Shown in pieces: positions 33,132 through 41,165 of a DNA stretch of 64,000 nucleotides. Below the pieces are notes generated by a model. That model did not search any database. It saw only the letters and a list, made by a program, of their open reading frames with translations, and had not been told where the DNA came from. Both the position numbers and the translations under genes were made by a program. Origin of the DNA: Paenibacillus sp. SC116 (GTDB lineage: Bacteria > Bacillota > Bacilli > Paenibacillales > Paenibacillaceae); NCBI RefSeq assembly GCF_024733555.1, contig NZ_JANIOF010000001.1:1202856-1266855 (forward strand). Direction: 5' to 3'. Numbering within the stretch: the first letter of the stretch is position 1; each line of letters opens with the position of its first letter.

Positions 33132-33459
33132 AACGTATCTCCTTTCGGTAATCAAACGCATATACTAACGTTACTATTCGGACTTACGTCCTCAACCTTC
33201 GTGTTCTTTGAACACTCGGTACTACCCTTTCGCGATTAATAGATAATACATATAAATACCTTCGCGAAGAATTCAGATATATTAGATACTCTTACTACTA
33301 ATCAGCCGCGAGGATATGTGCTCTTCATATCCGATGCGTAATGTTTTTAAATCTTGTTAATTAAATCTAGATAGATAAATCTAGTTTCCACCCAATTAAC
33401 GTGAAGTGTTCACCCAGTTATTGTGACGCGTACACCCAATCTACGGTGTAACAAAAACT
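33132..33459. other. Iteron- and hairpin-bearing intergenic region
   Basis: No gene. The stretch holds a GTGTTC TTT GAACAC palindrome (33201-33215), a GGATATG...CATATCC hairpin (33312-33332), an AT-rich block with TCTAGATAGATAAATCTAG (near 33366-33384) and three 22-bp direct repeats (33389-33454). Together with the adjacent winged-helix gene this looks like an origin or a complex operator. Confidence 0.5.
33389..33454 (+). repeat. Three 22-bp iterons
   Basis: Units start at 33389 (CACCCAATTAACGTG), 33411 (CACCCAGTTATTGTG) and 33433 (CACCCAATCTACGGTG), spaced by exactly 22 bp (two helical turns), directly after the stop of the winged-helix gene at 33460. Confidence 0.75.
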
Positions 33460-33906
33460 TCAGTCGATGTATCCTTGCTTTCTCCGGTAATCCTGCATAC
33501 GAAGTCTGTCGCGTTCCTTACGTCGGTTACTCGTAGCTAATCGTTTCGTGTACGTTTCCCACGCTTCCGGAAACCTATCGTAAAACTCCGATGCTTCTAA
33601 CGGTTCCAACGGTAAGTAGCTCCCTTTTTCGGGATAGTCGATAAGTCCAACTTCCTTGAGTATTTCGATATGGCTATCGGTAGTGTTTCGACTCATACCG
33701 TACTCAACCGATAATGTATCGATGGTAGGGAACGCGCGTCCTTCCTCTACGTTATATTTGTCGACTATGATCGCATATAAGAAAACTAACGCAGGATTCA
33801 TTTTCGGATGGTGTACGTAATGTTTAACGTTCGTCGATAATGGAATAAACGTCCTTCCGTTCGAACTGGGCGACTTTTTATCGTAAATTTTACGCACTTC
33901 GCTCAT
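33460..33906 (-). CDS. Winged-helix replication-initiator-like protein
   Basis: 148 residues. The central part (MNPALVFLYAIIVDKYNVEE, then FPTIDTLSVEYGMSRNTTDS HIEILKEVGLI) is a winged-helix domain as in the N-terminal DNA-binding domains of phage and plasmid initiators (HTH_36 type). A basic tail follows (NRRKERDRLRMQDYRRKQGY). The iterons just downstream are a plausible target. It could equally be a transcriptional regulator of the late genes. Confidence 0.6.
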   Translation of the reverse strand: MSEVRKIYDKKSPSSNGRTFIPLSTNVKHYVHHPKMNPALVFLYAIIVDKYNVEEGRAFPTIDTLSVEYGMSRNTTDSHIEILKEVGLIDYPEKGSYLPLEPLEASEFYDRFPEAWETYTKRLATSNRRKERDRLRMQDYRRKQGYID

Positions 33907-33940
33907 TAACTAATTCCCCCGTTCACTAGTATAAATCCCG

Positions 33941-34123
33941 CTAACTAAGAGCTTTCGCTTTTCTCTCGTCGTATTCGTCTAACAACGTTCTTAACTTGTC
34001 GTTTCGATCGAATACCCACATTCGGTTTCCTGTACGGTGGTGAATCGCAGTGTATATGTAACGTACTCCACTAGCCTTTAGGAAGTACATAAGTGTCGTG
34101 GAGTAGCAGTAGAATTTATCCAT
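33941..34123 (-). CDS. DUF5659-like small protein
   Basis: 60 residues: DKFYCYSTTLMYFLKASGVR then YIYTAIHHRTGNRMWVFDRN DKL and a charged end. The FYCYS...L..FL...G.RY....(H/N).(T/N)...W(V/I)F pattern is that of DUF5659 phage proteins, function unknown. Its start codon lies at the HNH gene's stop. Confidence 0.6.
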   Translation of the reverse strand: MDKFYCYSTTLMYFLKASGVRYIYTAIHHRTGNRMWVFDRNDKLRTLLDEYDERKAKALS

Positions 34124-35043
34124 TAAGCACCCTCCTCAGCTAATAGGTCGTTTGGATTTTCGTGGCATTCGTAAACATATTCGCGATACTCTCCTACGCT
34201 CATTCCGTTTATCTCCGCTAAGTATTCGATTGCTTTTTCGAATAACACGGGATTTACATCAAAACGTCTCCCATTCGACTCATACCATTCGAAAATGTTA
34301 CGGGGACCTTTCGATGAGTTAATTCTCTGCCAAATAGGAAGCATATTACCCAAAGTAGTTCCACCATGCCCGATCGCTAATGGAATAACATGATCTATTT
34401 GTAAATTAACCTCTTTACCAGTTAGAGCGCACTTGTTTCCGAATCTAGCTAACAACTCCTTATGTTGATCTTCTGAGAAGTCATTAACAAGTGCTGCTTT
34501 CCTAGCATTTCTTCTTTTCGCATTAACTCTCGACTTAGGAATCGGCCGTGAGCCGTAGAATAACTCGCGATGCATGCCGTTGGCTTTCACTATTTCGACA
34601 GACTCTATAAGTTCTAGTTCAAATGCGTTCATAAAAATACAAGTGCCTAATTCCTTTGAGGACGAAATCCCTATAAGACCTTGTTCCTGTAATTTACTCA
34701 TCTTAGGTGTTGTTGATTTTAATTCAGGAAAAATAACAGAAAAAGATGGAATGTTAGTGTTATAAATTAACCAACAAAGAAAGTTCAACGAATTTTCATC
34801 TAATCTATCTGAGTACTTTTCTTTAATATGTCTCAGATAACTCTCGTTCGTTTTCTTGACAAAAGCATCTATAAAGCCACCGTATCTGTGGATAACCTCA
34901 CCGCAGTCTCGGCAATAAAACCAATTGTCTTCTTTCGCGATTATTTCATTTTCAAGATTGTGAAACAATGCGTGAGTGCCCGATCTTTGGTAGTAGAAAT
35001 CTCCACAATTATTACATATCTCGATACTTTTACTATCTCGCAT
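34123..35043 (-). CDS. HNH endonuclease with zinc ribbons
   Basis: 306 residues. Two CxxC pairs near the N-terminus (CNNCGDFYYQRSGTHALFHN and YCRDCGEVIHRYGG), a middle helical region and a C-terminal HNH nuclease: CALTGKEVNLQIDHVIPLAIGHGG then LGNMLPIWQRINSSKG (His-Asn-Asn type). More AT-rich than neighbouring phage genes. Freestanding homing endonuclease is the likely role. It overlaps the following small gene by one base. Confidence 0.8.
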   Translation of the reverse strand: MRDSKSIEICNNCGDFYYQRSGTHALFHNLENEIIAKEDNWFYCRDCGEVIHRYGGFIDAFVKKTNESYLRHIKEKYSDRLDENSLNFLCWLIYNTNIPSFSVIFPELKSTTPKMSKLQEQGLIGISSSKELGTCIFMNAFELELIESVEIVKANGMHRELFYGSRPIPKSRVNAKRRNARKAALVNDFSEDQHKELLARFGNKCALTGKEVNLQIDHVIPLAIGHGGTTLGNMLPIWQRINSSKGPRNIFEWYESNGRRFDVNPVLFEKAIEYLAEINGMSVGEYREYVYECHENPNDLLAEEGA

Positions 35044-35076
35044 TATTTATTTCCTCCTCTTCACTAGTGAATTACA

Positions 35077-35118
35077 ACGACAAAAAGACCCAACCGGAGT
35101 GATTCCGATTAGGTCGAT
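35077..35118 (-). terminator. Terminator of the leftward regulatory transcript
   Basis: Minus strand GACCTAATCGG AATCACT CCGGTTGGGTC (with G-U pairs) then TTTTTGTCG, about 105 bp downstream of the gene at 35224. Confidence 0.7.
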
Positions 35119-35133
35119 ATGCTTTACATAACT

Positions 35134-35190
35134 CGTAGCCTTGAGAGTGATGAAATTACAAGTACCTTACTATAATCCGTAGCCTTGAGA
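35134..35190 (+). repeat. Direct repeat pair CGTAGCCTTGAGA
   Basis: Identical 13-bp copies at 35134-35146 and 35178-35190 in the gap after the regulatory transcript; each is preceded by an ATAA(C/T)-rich tract. Confidence 0.55.
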
Positions 35191-35223
35191 ACACGAAAAA
35201 TGTAACCATTTAACGTAAAATAA

Positions 35224-35415
35224 TTACGCTTTTACGAACGCAACCTCGCCAGTCCTGCGGTTGAGGAATGCCGCATAAATGGCGACCACTCCACCGTTGG
35301 TACTATGATTCGCGGAAGCTCCGCAGAAATCACACGTGTTCCTACGATCGTGGTCGAAGTCGTAGTATGTTTCGTGACAGTCCGTACAGATTCGCCGCTC
35401 TACGTTTACCTGCAT
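35224..35415 (-). CDS. Small zinc-ribbon protein under operator control
   Basis: 63 residues from ATG at 35413-35415 (AAAGGAGG upstream). MQVNVERRICTDCHETYYDF then CDFCGA gives two CxxC pairs, a zinc ribbon, followed by a beta part (AIYAAFLNRRTGEVAFVKA). It is the first leftward gene from the control region and its promoter is overlapped by a palindromic operator, so an early regulatory role (Cro- or anti-repressor-like) is possible. Confidence 0.65.
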   Translation of the reverse strand: MQVNVERRICTDCHETYYDFDHDRRNTCDFCGASANHSTNGGVVAIYAAFLNRRTGEVAFVKA

Positions 35416-35431
35416 CACTTCATCCTCCTTT

Positions 35432-35448
35432 GATACGTTTCCCGTATC
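35432..35448. promoter_or_regulatory. Operator O1
   Basis: GATACGTTTCCCGTATC: palindrome with 6-bp arms, lying between the leftward promoter and the ribosome site of the gene at 35224. Confidence 0.7.
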
Positions 35449-35462
35449 GGATATAAACGAAT

Positions 35463-35492
35463 GTATCACGTTCCGTTAAACGTATCAATAGT
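35463..35492 (-). promoter_or_regulatory. Leftward promoter with operator O2
   Basis: On the minus strand TTGATA, a 17-bp spacer and TACATT; the spacer contains GATACGTTTAACGGAAC (35470-35486), an imperfect copy of the operator. A repressor bound here would block the polymerase directly. Confidence 0.65.
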
Positions 35493-35550
35493 AGTTTAAT
35501 ACTATTTTCGTTCCGTTTGCTGTGATAAAATACAATTCAGGAGGTGCGGA

Positions 35551-35796
35551 ATGTCTACATTTAAGCCAACTATGGAAATTCGCATCAATTTAGAAGCATT
35601 GCTTGATGAACGTAAGGTAAGCCAACGCGAACTCGCTCGTATGATTAACGTACGATCCGCGTCAATTAACGATATGTGTCAGAATAAAACCATCCGGATG
35701 CCCCTCGATAATCTCGCATCAATCTGCGAAGTGCTGGACGTTAGCATATCGGACGTACTCGAATTAGTGCCTATTGAAACGAAAGAAAACGATTGA
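35551..35796 (+). CDS. XRE-family (Cro/CI-type) repressor
   Basis: 81 residues, ATG after CAGGAGG. EIRINLEALLDERKVSQREL ARMINVRSASINDMCQNKT is a complete XRE helix-turn-helix (YozG-like), followed by MPLDNLASICEVLDVSISDVLELV. Operators of one consensus (GATACGTTTAACGTATC) lie on both sides of the gene, inside promoters pointing both ways, so it very probably controls the lysogeny/early switch and a downstream gene. It is encoded opposite to the lytic genes, as lysogeny repressors usually are. Confidence 0.85.
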   Translation: MSTFKPTMEIRINLEALLDERKVSQRELARMINVRSASINDMCQNKTIRMPLDNLASICEVLDVSISDVLELVPIETKEND

Positions 35797-35821
35797 TACG
35801 TTTAACGTATCGTAGTATAAT
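35793..35821 (+). promoter_or_regulatory. Rightward promoter with operator O3
   Basis: TTGATA (35793-35798), 17-bp spacer, TATAAT (35816-35821). The spacer region holds the perfect 17-bp palindrome GATACGTTTAACGTATC (35795-35811). The promoter starts inside the last codons of the repressor gene and drives 35860-36072. Confidence 0.8.
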
Positions 35822-35859
35822 ATAGACGTAAGGTAATTTACGCGAAGGGACGTCATACA

Positions 35860-36072
35860 ATGGATGAAGTTACCGCATTATTACGCGCAATACTCGAAAA
35901 TCAGCAAATAACTAACGCAAAGCTCGACGCTATGGAACTCGAACTCGCGAAGTTCCAAGGCGAGGTTCGTGGAAATTTCGAAGGGTCGCAAGCGCAGCTC
36001 GACTACATTGCCGGAAAGCTAGGCGAGCATGATCGCGACTTATACGTACTTAAGCAACGTAAACATAGTTAA
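35860..36072 (+). CDS. Small coiled-coil protein, repressor-controlled
   Basis: 70 residues (DEVTALLRAILENQQITNAK, LDAMELELAKFQGEVRGNFE) forming one long coiled coil; basic C-terminus. The ATG follows GCGAAGGGACG. Its promoter is overlapped by operator O3, so it is expressed only when the repressor is relieved or weakly bound. It ends in a strong terminator. Function unknown. Confidence 0.7.
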   Translation: MDEVTALLRAILENQQITNAKLDAMELELAKFQGEVRGNFEGSQAQLDYIAGKLGEHDRDLYVLKQRKHS

Positions 36073-36100
36073 AGAGAGGCTTAATGCCTCTCTTTTTTCT
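36072..36100. terminator. Strong bidirectional terminator
   Basis: AAGAGAGGC TTAAT GCCTCTCTT TTTT, between the convergent genes ending at 36072 and 36099. Confidence 0.85.
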
Positions 36101-36656
36101 ACGTCTGGAACGCACCGCTCGCCCACGCAACGCCTAATCCTCGACTATTAACGAATTCGTCCGCAAACGCTCCGCCTGTATCTCGAAGATTATACGAAAC
36201 CTCATCGCCAGGAGACGTATCACGTTTGTACTGCGCCTTACGGCTACGATTCTTTATTCGCGCAAGCTTATCAACGAATCGCGCTTCCTTTGCGGTACGT
36301 CTGCGTTTAACGGGAGCTGCGCGATTTACTCCGTCCGTATCGTGGTTCTCCGCTAAATCCAACGCATACTCGCGTTCATACCGATCGCTCATTTGTCGCT
36401 CGCTTAGTATCGGATACTCGTTATGCGCTACTTTGTACGGATTCGGATCGAGCAATTCTTCGCGCAGAATATAATCCGTTAATTTTTCGAGAATACTTGC
36501 GTTAGGTGTTTCGCCTATATCGTCAACATATTCGTCAATCAACGCTTGAATATCCGCCATTCGTTCCGTTCTATCTTCGTTCTCCTCGTTAATCAGAAAC
36601 ATCACCACTTGCTCGAATGCTGCTTTGTAGTCGGAATCTCCTCGGAATGTTTTCAA
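36099..36656 (-). CDS. Hypothetical phage protein, 185 aa
   Basis: TTG start at 36656 with GGAGG seven bases upstream. N-terminal acidic helical part (EENEDRTERMADIQALIDEY), central AENHDTDGVNRAAPVKRRRT AKEARFVDKLARIKNRSRKA (strongly basic) and an aromatic end. It lies just downstream of the sigma-like gene and could be a DNA-binding accessory factor. Family unrecognised. Confidence 0.55.
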   Translation of the reverse strand: MKTFRGDSDYKAAFEQVVMFLINEENEDRTERMADIQALIDEYVDDIGETPNASILEKLTDYILREELLDPNPYKVAHNEYPILSERQMSDRYEREYALDLAENHDTDGVNRAAPVKRRRTAKEARFVDKLARIKNRSRKAQYKRDTSPGDEVSYNLRDTGGAFADEFVNSRGLGVAWASGAFQT

Positions 36657-36740
36657 ACAACCGCCTCCACTCGTTTATTTTCCGAAGCCTGCGCATTGCC
36701 GTACGCAGACTCCGCTTACTTCCGAATCAACGTTTGCCTA

Positions 36741-37136
36741 TTACGCTGATTCCTCGTCTTCTTCCGTCATCTCAACGGACACCTCTCCGTAATCCCATCC
36801 GCGGAATATCTTCGCAATCTTCCGACAGGCTTCCGAATTGAACTGCTGCACCGCTTGTTGTGTAACGTCCATCTCGTTAGCCGTCTCCGCTTGCGTCAAA
36901 TCGCATCCGTACAGATACGTAACGGCTTCCGCTTGACGTCGTGATAGCTTCGCGTTGTCTATCGCGGTGTTTAAGTCGATGAGAATATCGCTCGCGGCGT
37001 AATCTCCGGAATACCTTCGCGATGATATCCGATGGCGATCACGTAGTAACTTCTCAACGCCTTTTGCCGTGTTGAGTGCATATGATTCCGTGTATTTACG
37101 TGAATCTTTCGTTGTATCAACCTTGACTGCGCCCAT
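36741..37136 (-). CDS. Sigma-70 region-4-like late regulator
   Basis: 131 residues. The C-terminal half (AKLSRRQAEAVTYLYGCDLT QAETANEMDVTQQAVQQFNS EACRKIAKIF) is a sigma region-4 helix-turn-helix; the N-terminal part is helical and basic. ArpU/RinA-type proteins of this build switch on phage late genes; the gene's place at the junction between early genes and the packaging/structural genes fits that role. Confidence 0.75.
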   Translation of the reverse strand: MGAVKVDTTKDSRKYTESYALNTAKGVEKLLRDRHRISSRRYSGDYAASDILIDLNTAIDNAKLSRRQAEAVTYLYGCDLTQAETANEMDVTQQAVQQFNSEACRKIAKIFRGWDYGEVSVEMTEEDEESA

Positions 37137-37722
37137 TCAATGACCACCTTCCGTTATATTCAAGTTGGTATTTCCGTTGTGTAGGTTTGTCCTTCCACTG
37201 ACGTGTTATAAAGATGATATCCCCGTCTTTAACGAAAGAATGATTACGATACAGTCGGTAATCTACCGAGAAACTAATACTCCCAAAGTACACATAACAT
37301 CTTGGGAAGTTGATACTACAGTAGGGTTTGGCGTAAGACTTGTAAATTGGGTATTTGCCATATTTCCCTTGCCATCCGCCGCTCGCTGTTGCCTCAAGCC
37401 CGATCATCCCAAACCCCTCGCCGACCTGCATCGAAGTATCTACATTCCACGGTCGGTAGTACTCGGAGCCGAGAAATTCGAGATAATTGTCGAAGTCAAA
37501 CGTTGGATTGGACGGATTCGTAATCCTAGCTTTGTATCGACGACACACATTGTTATGTCTGCTTACTTTTAAACCCGGCTCAGATAATAAAACACACGTC
37601 CCCGTAGTATTGTCCGCGCCGATGTCTCCCTTAAAATGATCACATCCTCGACATAGATACCGCGCACCGTAATCCCCCTTGTATTCGAGTGTTTCGAAGA
37701 AATCATGATCGATCACGCTCAA
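37117..37722 (-). CDS. Hypothetical protein with Cys-rich N-terminus, 201 aa
   Basis: YLCRGCDHFKGDIGADNTTG TCVL...VCRRY gives a four-cysteine, zinc-like arrangement (residues 24-62); the rest is aromatic-rich (YYRPWNVDTSMQVGEGFGMI, DYRLYRNHSFVKDGDIIFIT). No family is recognised. It overlaps the sigma-like gene by 20 bp and is likely co-translated. Confidence 0.55.
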   Translation of the reverse strand: MSVIDHDFFETLEYKGDYGARYLCRGCDHFKGDIGADNTTGTCVLLSEPGLKVSRHNNVCRRYKARITNPSNPTFDFDNYLEFLGSEYYRPWNVDTSMQVGEGFGMIGLEATASGGWQGKYGKYPIYKSYAKPYCSINFPRCYVYFGSISFSVDYRLYRNHSFVKDGDIIFITRQWKDKPTQRKYQLEYNGRWSLNGRSQG

Positions 37723-37811
37723 GCAACCGCCTCCATTTCGCTTTCTTTACGTTCTTTTCCGTCCGCTTTCGTGTATAATAACGGTAAAACTAGTTAATCG
37801 AGGTGATTCGT

Positions 37812-38234
37812 ATGGCAATCGAATGGTTTGATAATCGCCCACAACGTAGGGCTGCGTTTGTATCAACGGATAGACAACGCCGTCTGCACCTATCAAGCGG
37901 AACACGCGCGATACTCGGCATAACCGAAGGCGAAGCTGTATCGATGTATGTCGGATTTGATCACGCGAACAAACGAATCGCTGTCGCAAGACCCGACGTT
38001 GTACGATTGACCGATACGCGTACAATGAGATTCGATGGCAAGCGCTATTATGCCGCCGCTACTTCGTTCGTTTCGATGTATGAGTTGCCGCATGATAAAG
38101 CGTATCGCTACGATTTCGCAGGCAAGGACGAGTCTACCGGCGCGATTATGTTTCAACTTGCGGGCTACGACGCTCCTGACGATCATAATCGGAAACCTGC
38201 GTCTCGCTCGAAAGGTAAGAAGTCGGAGGCGTAG
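37812..38234 (+). CDS. Plus-strand AbrB-like phage protein, 140 aa
   Basis: ATG at 37812 follows TCGAGGTGATTCGT; a TATAAT box lies about 37 bp upstream (37777-37782). The middle (QRRLHLSSGTRAILGITEGE AVSMYVGFDHANKRIAVARP D) resembles an AbrB/SpoVT-type swapped-hairpin domain. A basic tail (HNRKPASRSKGKKSEA) suggests nucleic-acid binding. It opposes the leftward early genes and overlaps the end of the gene at 38146 by 89 bp. Confidence 0.6.
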   Translation: MAIEWFDNRPQRRAAFVSTDRQRRLHLSSGTRAILGITEGEAVSMYVGFDHANKRIAVARPDVVRLTDTRTMRFDGKRYYAAATSFVSMYELPHDKAYRYDFAGKDESTGAIMFQLAGYDAPDDHNRKPASRSKGKKSEA

Positions 38235-38349
38235 AGTCAAACGGAAGTTGTAGTAAAGCGTCATCACGTCCATGTAGGTATCCAGCGCGGAATCCGAGCT
38301 TAAAACCGGATTCCATCGCGGATATAATCGTTTGTTTATCTTCACTCAA
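38146..38349 (-). CDS. Small hypothetical protein, 67 aa
   Basis: TTG at 38347-38349 overlaps the stop of the kinase gene (TTGAGTGA) with GGAGG ten bases upstream, a clear coupling arrangement. Sequence ...IISAMESGFKLGFRAGYLHG RDDALLQLPF is typical of small phage early proteins; the family is unknown. Its 3' end overlaps a convergent gene by 89 bp. Confidence 0.5.
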   Translation of the reverse strand: MSEDKQTIISAMESGFKLGFRAGYLHGRDDALLQLPFDSTPPTSYLSSETQVSDYDRQERRSPQVET

Positions 38350-38884
38350 TTCCGATCGCCTCCATGATTGCGTCAATCTTCGCGTGCAACTCTTCGATAG
38401 TTCCGTCGTTAATTATTTCGTAGTCAACTTCGAATGTATTTACGTATAATTCCGTTTCGTGCGCCAGGTCTTTATAGTCGAATTTATCCGCCGACTCGAC
38501 CGCGCGGTTGATGCGAACACCTTCCGGCGCAGTTACGCGAATAATTACGTAGCCTTCCGCGCGGCATCGTGCGTATTCGTTAGGTTGACGGAGATCGGTG
38601 ATTACGGGACGGAACGAAAGGAATCGGTGACTTCGCTCGTGCTTAATATTCTTAAAACATATGTCAACCCAAACGTCCTCGCCGAGAAGCTTCCGCACTA
38701 GCTGTCCGTGAGCTTGATATCCAACTCTCGGCTTCGGATCGCGTGGAATCTCGGGATATCTTCGGTGGAAGTCCGCTTTTAACTCGTCTCCGAACGCGAA
38801 TCGTGTGCATCCGTAATTTTCGGAAAGGTATTTTCCGACCACGTCCTTTCCACTGCGTAATCCGCCCGTAATAGCTAAACTCAT
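38342..38884 (-). CDS. Deoxynucleoside monophosphate kinase
   Basis: 180 residues from ATG at 38882-38884 (GGAGGTATCCGA upstream). P-loop ITGGLRSGKDVVGKYL, LID-like region and a C-terminal FEVDYEIINDGTIEELHAKI give a phage dNMP kinase of the T5 type, which makes dNDPs from dNMPs. It fits with ThyA, dUTPase and ribonucleotide reductase encoded nearby. Confidence 0.8.
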   Translation of the reverse strand: MSLAITGGLRSGKDVVGKYLSENYGCTRFAFGDELKADFHRRYPEIPRDPKPRVGYQAHGQLVRKLLGEDVWVDICFKNIKHERSHRFLSFRPVITDLRQPNEYARCRAEGYVIIRVTAPEGVRINRAVESADKFDYKDLAHETELYVNTFEVDYEIINDGTIEELHAKIDAIMEAIGIE

Positions 38885-39096
38885 TCGGATACCTCCTTCG
38901 CGACATATGTAATTACAGCGTAATGTTGGCGTTTGTGCACTGCCTTTTCCTCGGTATATTCGCCCCAACGAAAAGAGTCTTTTACGAATCGAGTTACCGC
39001 GGAGTTTGCGTCTCGCTTTGTGTAGTACGCGGCTCGATTTCCGCTAAACGGCTTACCGTCGCGATAGATGACGTAGACCTCATGCGGTTGACTCAT
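38881..39096 (-). CDS. Hypothetical protein, 71 aa
   Basis: Begins MSQPHEVYVIYRDGKPFSGN RAAYYTKRDANSAVTRF: a small alpha/beta protein common next to phage nucleotide-metabolism genes. GGGGAGGTG ribosome site; overlaps neighbours by 4 bp on both sides. No function known. Confidence 0.55.
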   Translation of the reverse strand: MSQPHEVYVIYRDGKPFSGNRAAYYTKRDANSAVTRFVKDSFRWGEYTEEKAVHKRQHYAVITYVAKEVSE

Positions 39097-40697
39097 GCAA
39101 TATACACCTCCCCGTAACGACCGTCGTGACTATCGTCGATGATGCGCACATTCGGTATATCTACGTTCTGATAGAAGCCATGCTCGCTGCGCCTCTTCTC
39201 ATTAGTATTTACGCCGCTAACAACCACGCTTTCGCCACAAACGTCATCAACAATTCCGATATCACCAATGTCGTAGAAGTGACATTGCGTATATACGAAG
39301 TTACCAACGATTTCTACGTAATCACCTACGCAAGGCTCTGTCGGCTGCGGCGCATTTACGTATTCTTCCGGTACTTTCAATCCGAGAGCGCGCCGGAGAG
39401 CGATAGCCTTTCCGATATAGACGTTGAAGCAATCGTCAGGTGCGGCTTTTGCGATTCCTTTCTTGTCGACTTCACCGCCAATTTCACGAACTAATGCGAC
39501 GACAGTTCGTTTATTACGATTGACAACGAACTCAACTTCGTGCGAACGAACGTAATACCCGTCATCAACAAACCACACGTCATTTTTCGTATGATTTTCC
39601 GCCACTAACTCCGCAACGTCCGCCTTTGCCTTCTCGATAATCTCATCGCGAGTCATGGGTTTATATACGCAACCATCTGCGGGTGTCGGCGTTAGTTGTC
39701 GAACGCAGTCTTTGCGCTCCAACTTCGCAATCTTCGATCGTAGTTCGCCGACTTCCTCCGACGTAGCTTCATCGAGTAATTCGACGTCCTCGCGAGCCAT
39801 CCGAAGCTGCGTCTCAACCTCCGTCAGTCTTCGCGCAAGATTCGCTACTGTTCCGACGAGTCCGTCGATAGTAGATTGCGTTGAGTCCTGCGTCAATTCC
39901 TCCGTTGGTTGTTCGGGAGTTGCGGAAGATAACGGTTCGAGTACGCTATAACTTGCGTAACCCACGCAAGCTCCTCCGTGTTTGTGATTCGTACCTTCCG
40001 GATGTTTAACGAATACATCCGGACCGGACTCGATTACCTCGTATGACTTACCGACTTCGAAACGATCATCCCAGTGCTTCTTCGTAATCACAATCCGCTC
40101 ACCGACGGTTGCCTTACGTTCGACCAACCGGAAGCGTTCGCCGTTGATGCGAATGATGTCGGTTGGTTCGAGGACTACATATCTTCGGTGGAATAGCGCG
40201 TCCCCACTCTCCACCTCTACGCCTGTACCATCACGGCATTCGCTTCCGCTATCTGCACTCCAATTGATGTCTGCGTCAATAACGGTCAGTACCTCACCCC
40301 CCAGACGATGACTTCTATCTGTGACTTTAATCCGCTCGTCCTCTACCGCCTTCCGCTTAACCTCGCGATACTCACGTTGCAATCCGAGTTCATCCGTCAG
40401 CACTGTTATATCCGTTACGTTTTCGTTCAATATACGCAGCCCCTTTTCGTTGATAATATGTCGCTCTCCGTTCTCGGCTTCTACGATCCATAACGCTCCG
40501 TCTTGCGAGTAGGATAAGTGCTCGCCCGAGACTAGTAAGGTTACGAAATCTCCGTCTCGTAAAGGCATTCGCGTATCATGAGTTGGAATAACCTCCGCAG
40601 CATCCGGATATCCGAATTGTTTCGCAAAGGTCGTGTATGCAGGATATCTACATCCGTTATATATGACCTCCGCCTTACGTCCGTCAATCTTCGTCAT
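39093..40697 (-). CDS. Large multi-SH3-like phage protein, 534 aa
   Basis: Repeated small beta-barrel units (DGDFVTLLVSGEHLSYSQDG; VGERIVITKKHWDDRFEVGK SYEVIES; VGDYVEIVGNFVYTQCHFYD IGDIGIVDDV) look like SH3/KOW-type domains, joined by a coiled coil (about 285-330). It is a paralogue in style of the 372-residue protein at 53262. A DNA- or replisome-binding scaffold is possible; no enzyme motif is seen. Confidence 0.55.
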   Translation of the reverse strand: MTKIDGRKAEVIYNGCRYPAYTTFAKQFGYPDAAEVIPTHDTRMPLRDGDFVTLLVSGEHLSYSQDGALWIVEAENGERHIINEKGLRILNENVTDITVLTDELGLQREYREVKRKAVEDERIKVTDRSHRLGGEVLTVIDADINWSADSGSECRDGTGVEVESGDALFHRRYVVLEPTDIIRINGERFRLVERKATVGERIVITKKHWDDRFEVGKSYEVIESGPDVFVKHPEGTNHKHGGACVGYASYSVLEPLSSATPEQPTEELTQDSTQSTIDGLVGTVANLARRLTEVETQLRMAREDVELLDEATSEEVGELRSKIAKLERKDCVRQLTPTPADGCVYKPMTRDEIIEKAKADVAELVAENHTKNDVWFVDDGYYVRSHEVEFVVNRNKRTVVALVREIGGEVDKKGIAKAAPDDCFNVYIGKAIALRRALGLKVPEEYVNAPQPTEPCVGDYVEIVGNFVYTQCHFYDIGDIGIVDDVCGESVVVSGVNTNEKRRSEHGFYQNVDIPNVRIIDDSHDGRYGEVYIA

Positions 40698-41104
40698 TTA
40701 ATCGTCTCCTCTTCGTCTAATATTCGCACTCTTCGTTCCTGCCGACCGAACTCGATCATTTCATCATAGTCGCGAATGAATACGTCGAGCCGAGTTCCTT
40801 TTATGGCTCCTCCGCGGTCAGTACACGTTCGAACCCCGATATCTTCGATCTCCACGCGAGTTCCAAACGGTAGCTCCTTCGGACAAGCTAGCGTGTAATC
40901 ATCTCGAAACTCTTCGCCGCTTGCCGTAATGGTCCAACCGCCGTTTTCTTCGGGGGCGTCCGTATACGCCGTTAGCTCCCACGTTTCCCACTCCGGTTCA
41001 GATTGCGCGGATTGAATCGCGATTTCTTTCGGCTGCTTTACGTCCATTTGCGTTGTATCTACGCTAGACATCGCATGGAGCAACAACGCTACATAAACGA
41101 AGAT
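40694..41104 (-). CDS. 3D-domain protein (MltA-like)
   Basis: The C-terminal half is a 3D (Asp-Asp-Asp) domain: ELTAYTDAPEENGGWTITAS GEEF, then CTDRGGAIKGTRLDVFIRDY with the three aspartates. This domain binds or cleaves peptidoglycan. The accepted starts (TTG at 41084-41086) have no ribosome site, while AAGGAGG lies seven bases before an ATC at 41102-41104, which adds a short hydrophobic signal-like start (FVYVALLLHAM). That ATC is preferred, with caution. It is odd for a wall protein to be encoded next to ThyA. Confidence 0.7.
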   Translation of the reverse strand: MFVYVALLLHAMSSVDTTQMDVKQPKEIAIQSAQSEPEWETWELTAYTDAPEENGGWTITASGEEFRDDYTLACPKELPFGTRVEIEDIGVRTCTDRGGAIKGTRLDVFIRDYDEMIEFGRQERRVRILDEEETIK

Positions 41105-41165
41105 ATGACCACCTCCTTATTCGATGGATATTAATAATACCGATGAGACTGCGCGAGTTGGGCGT

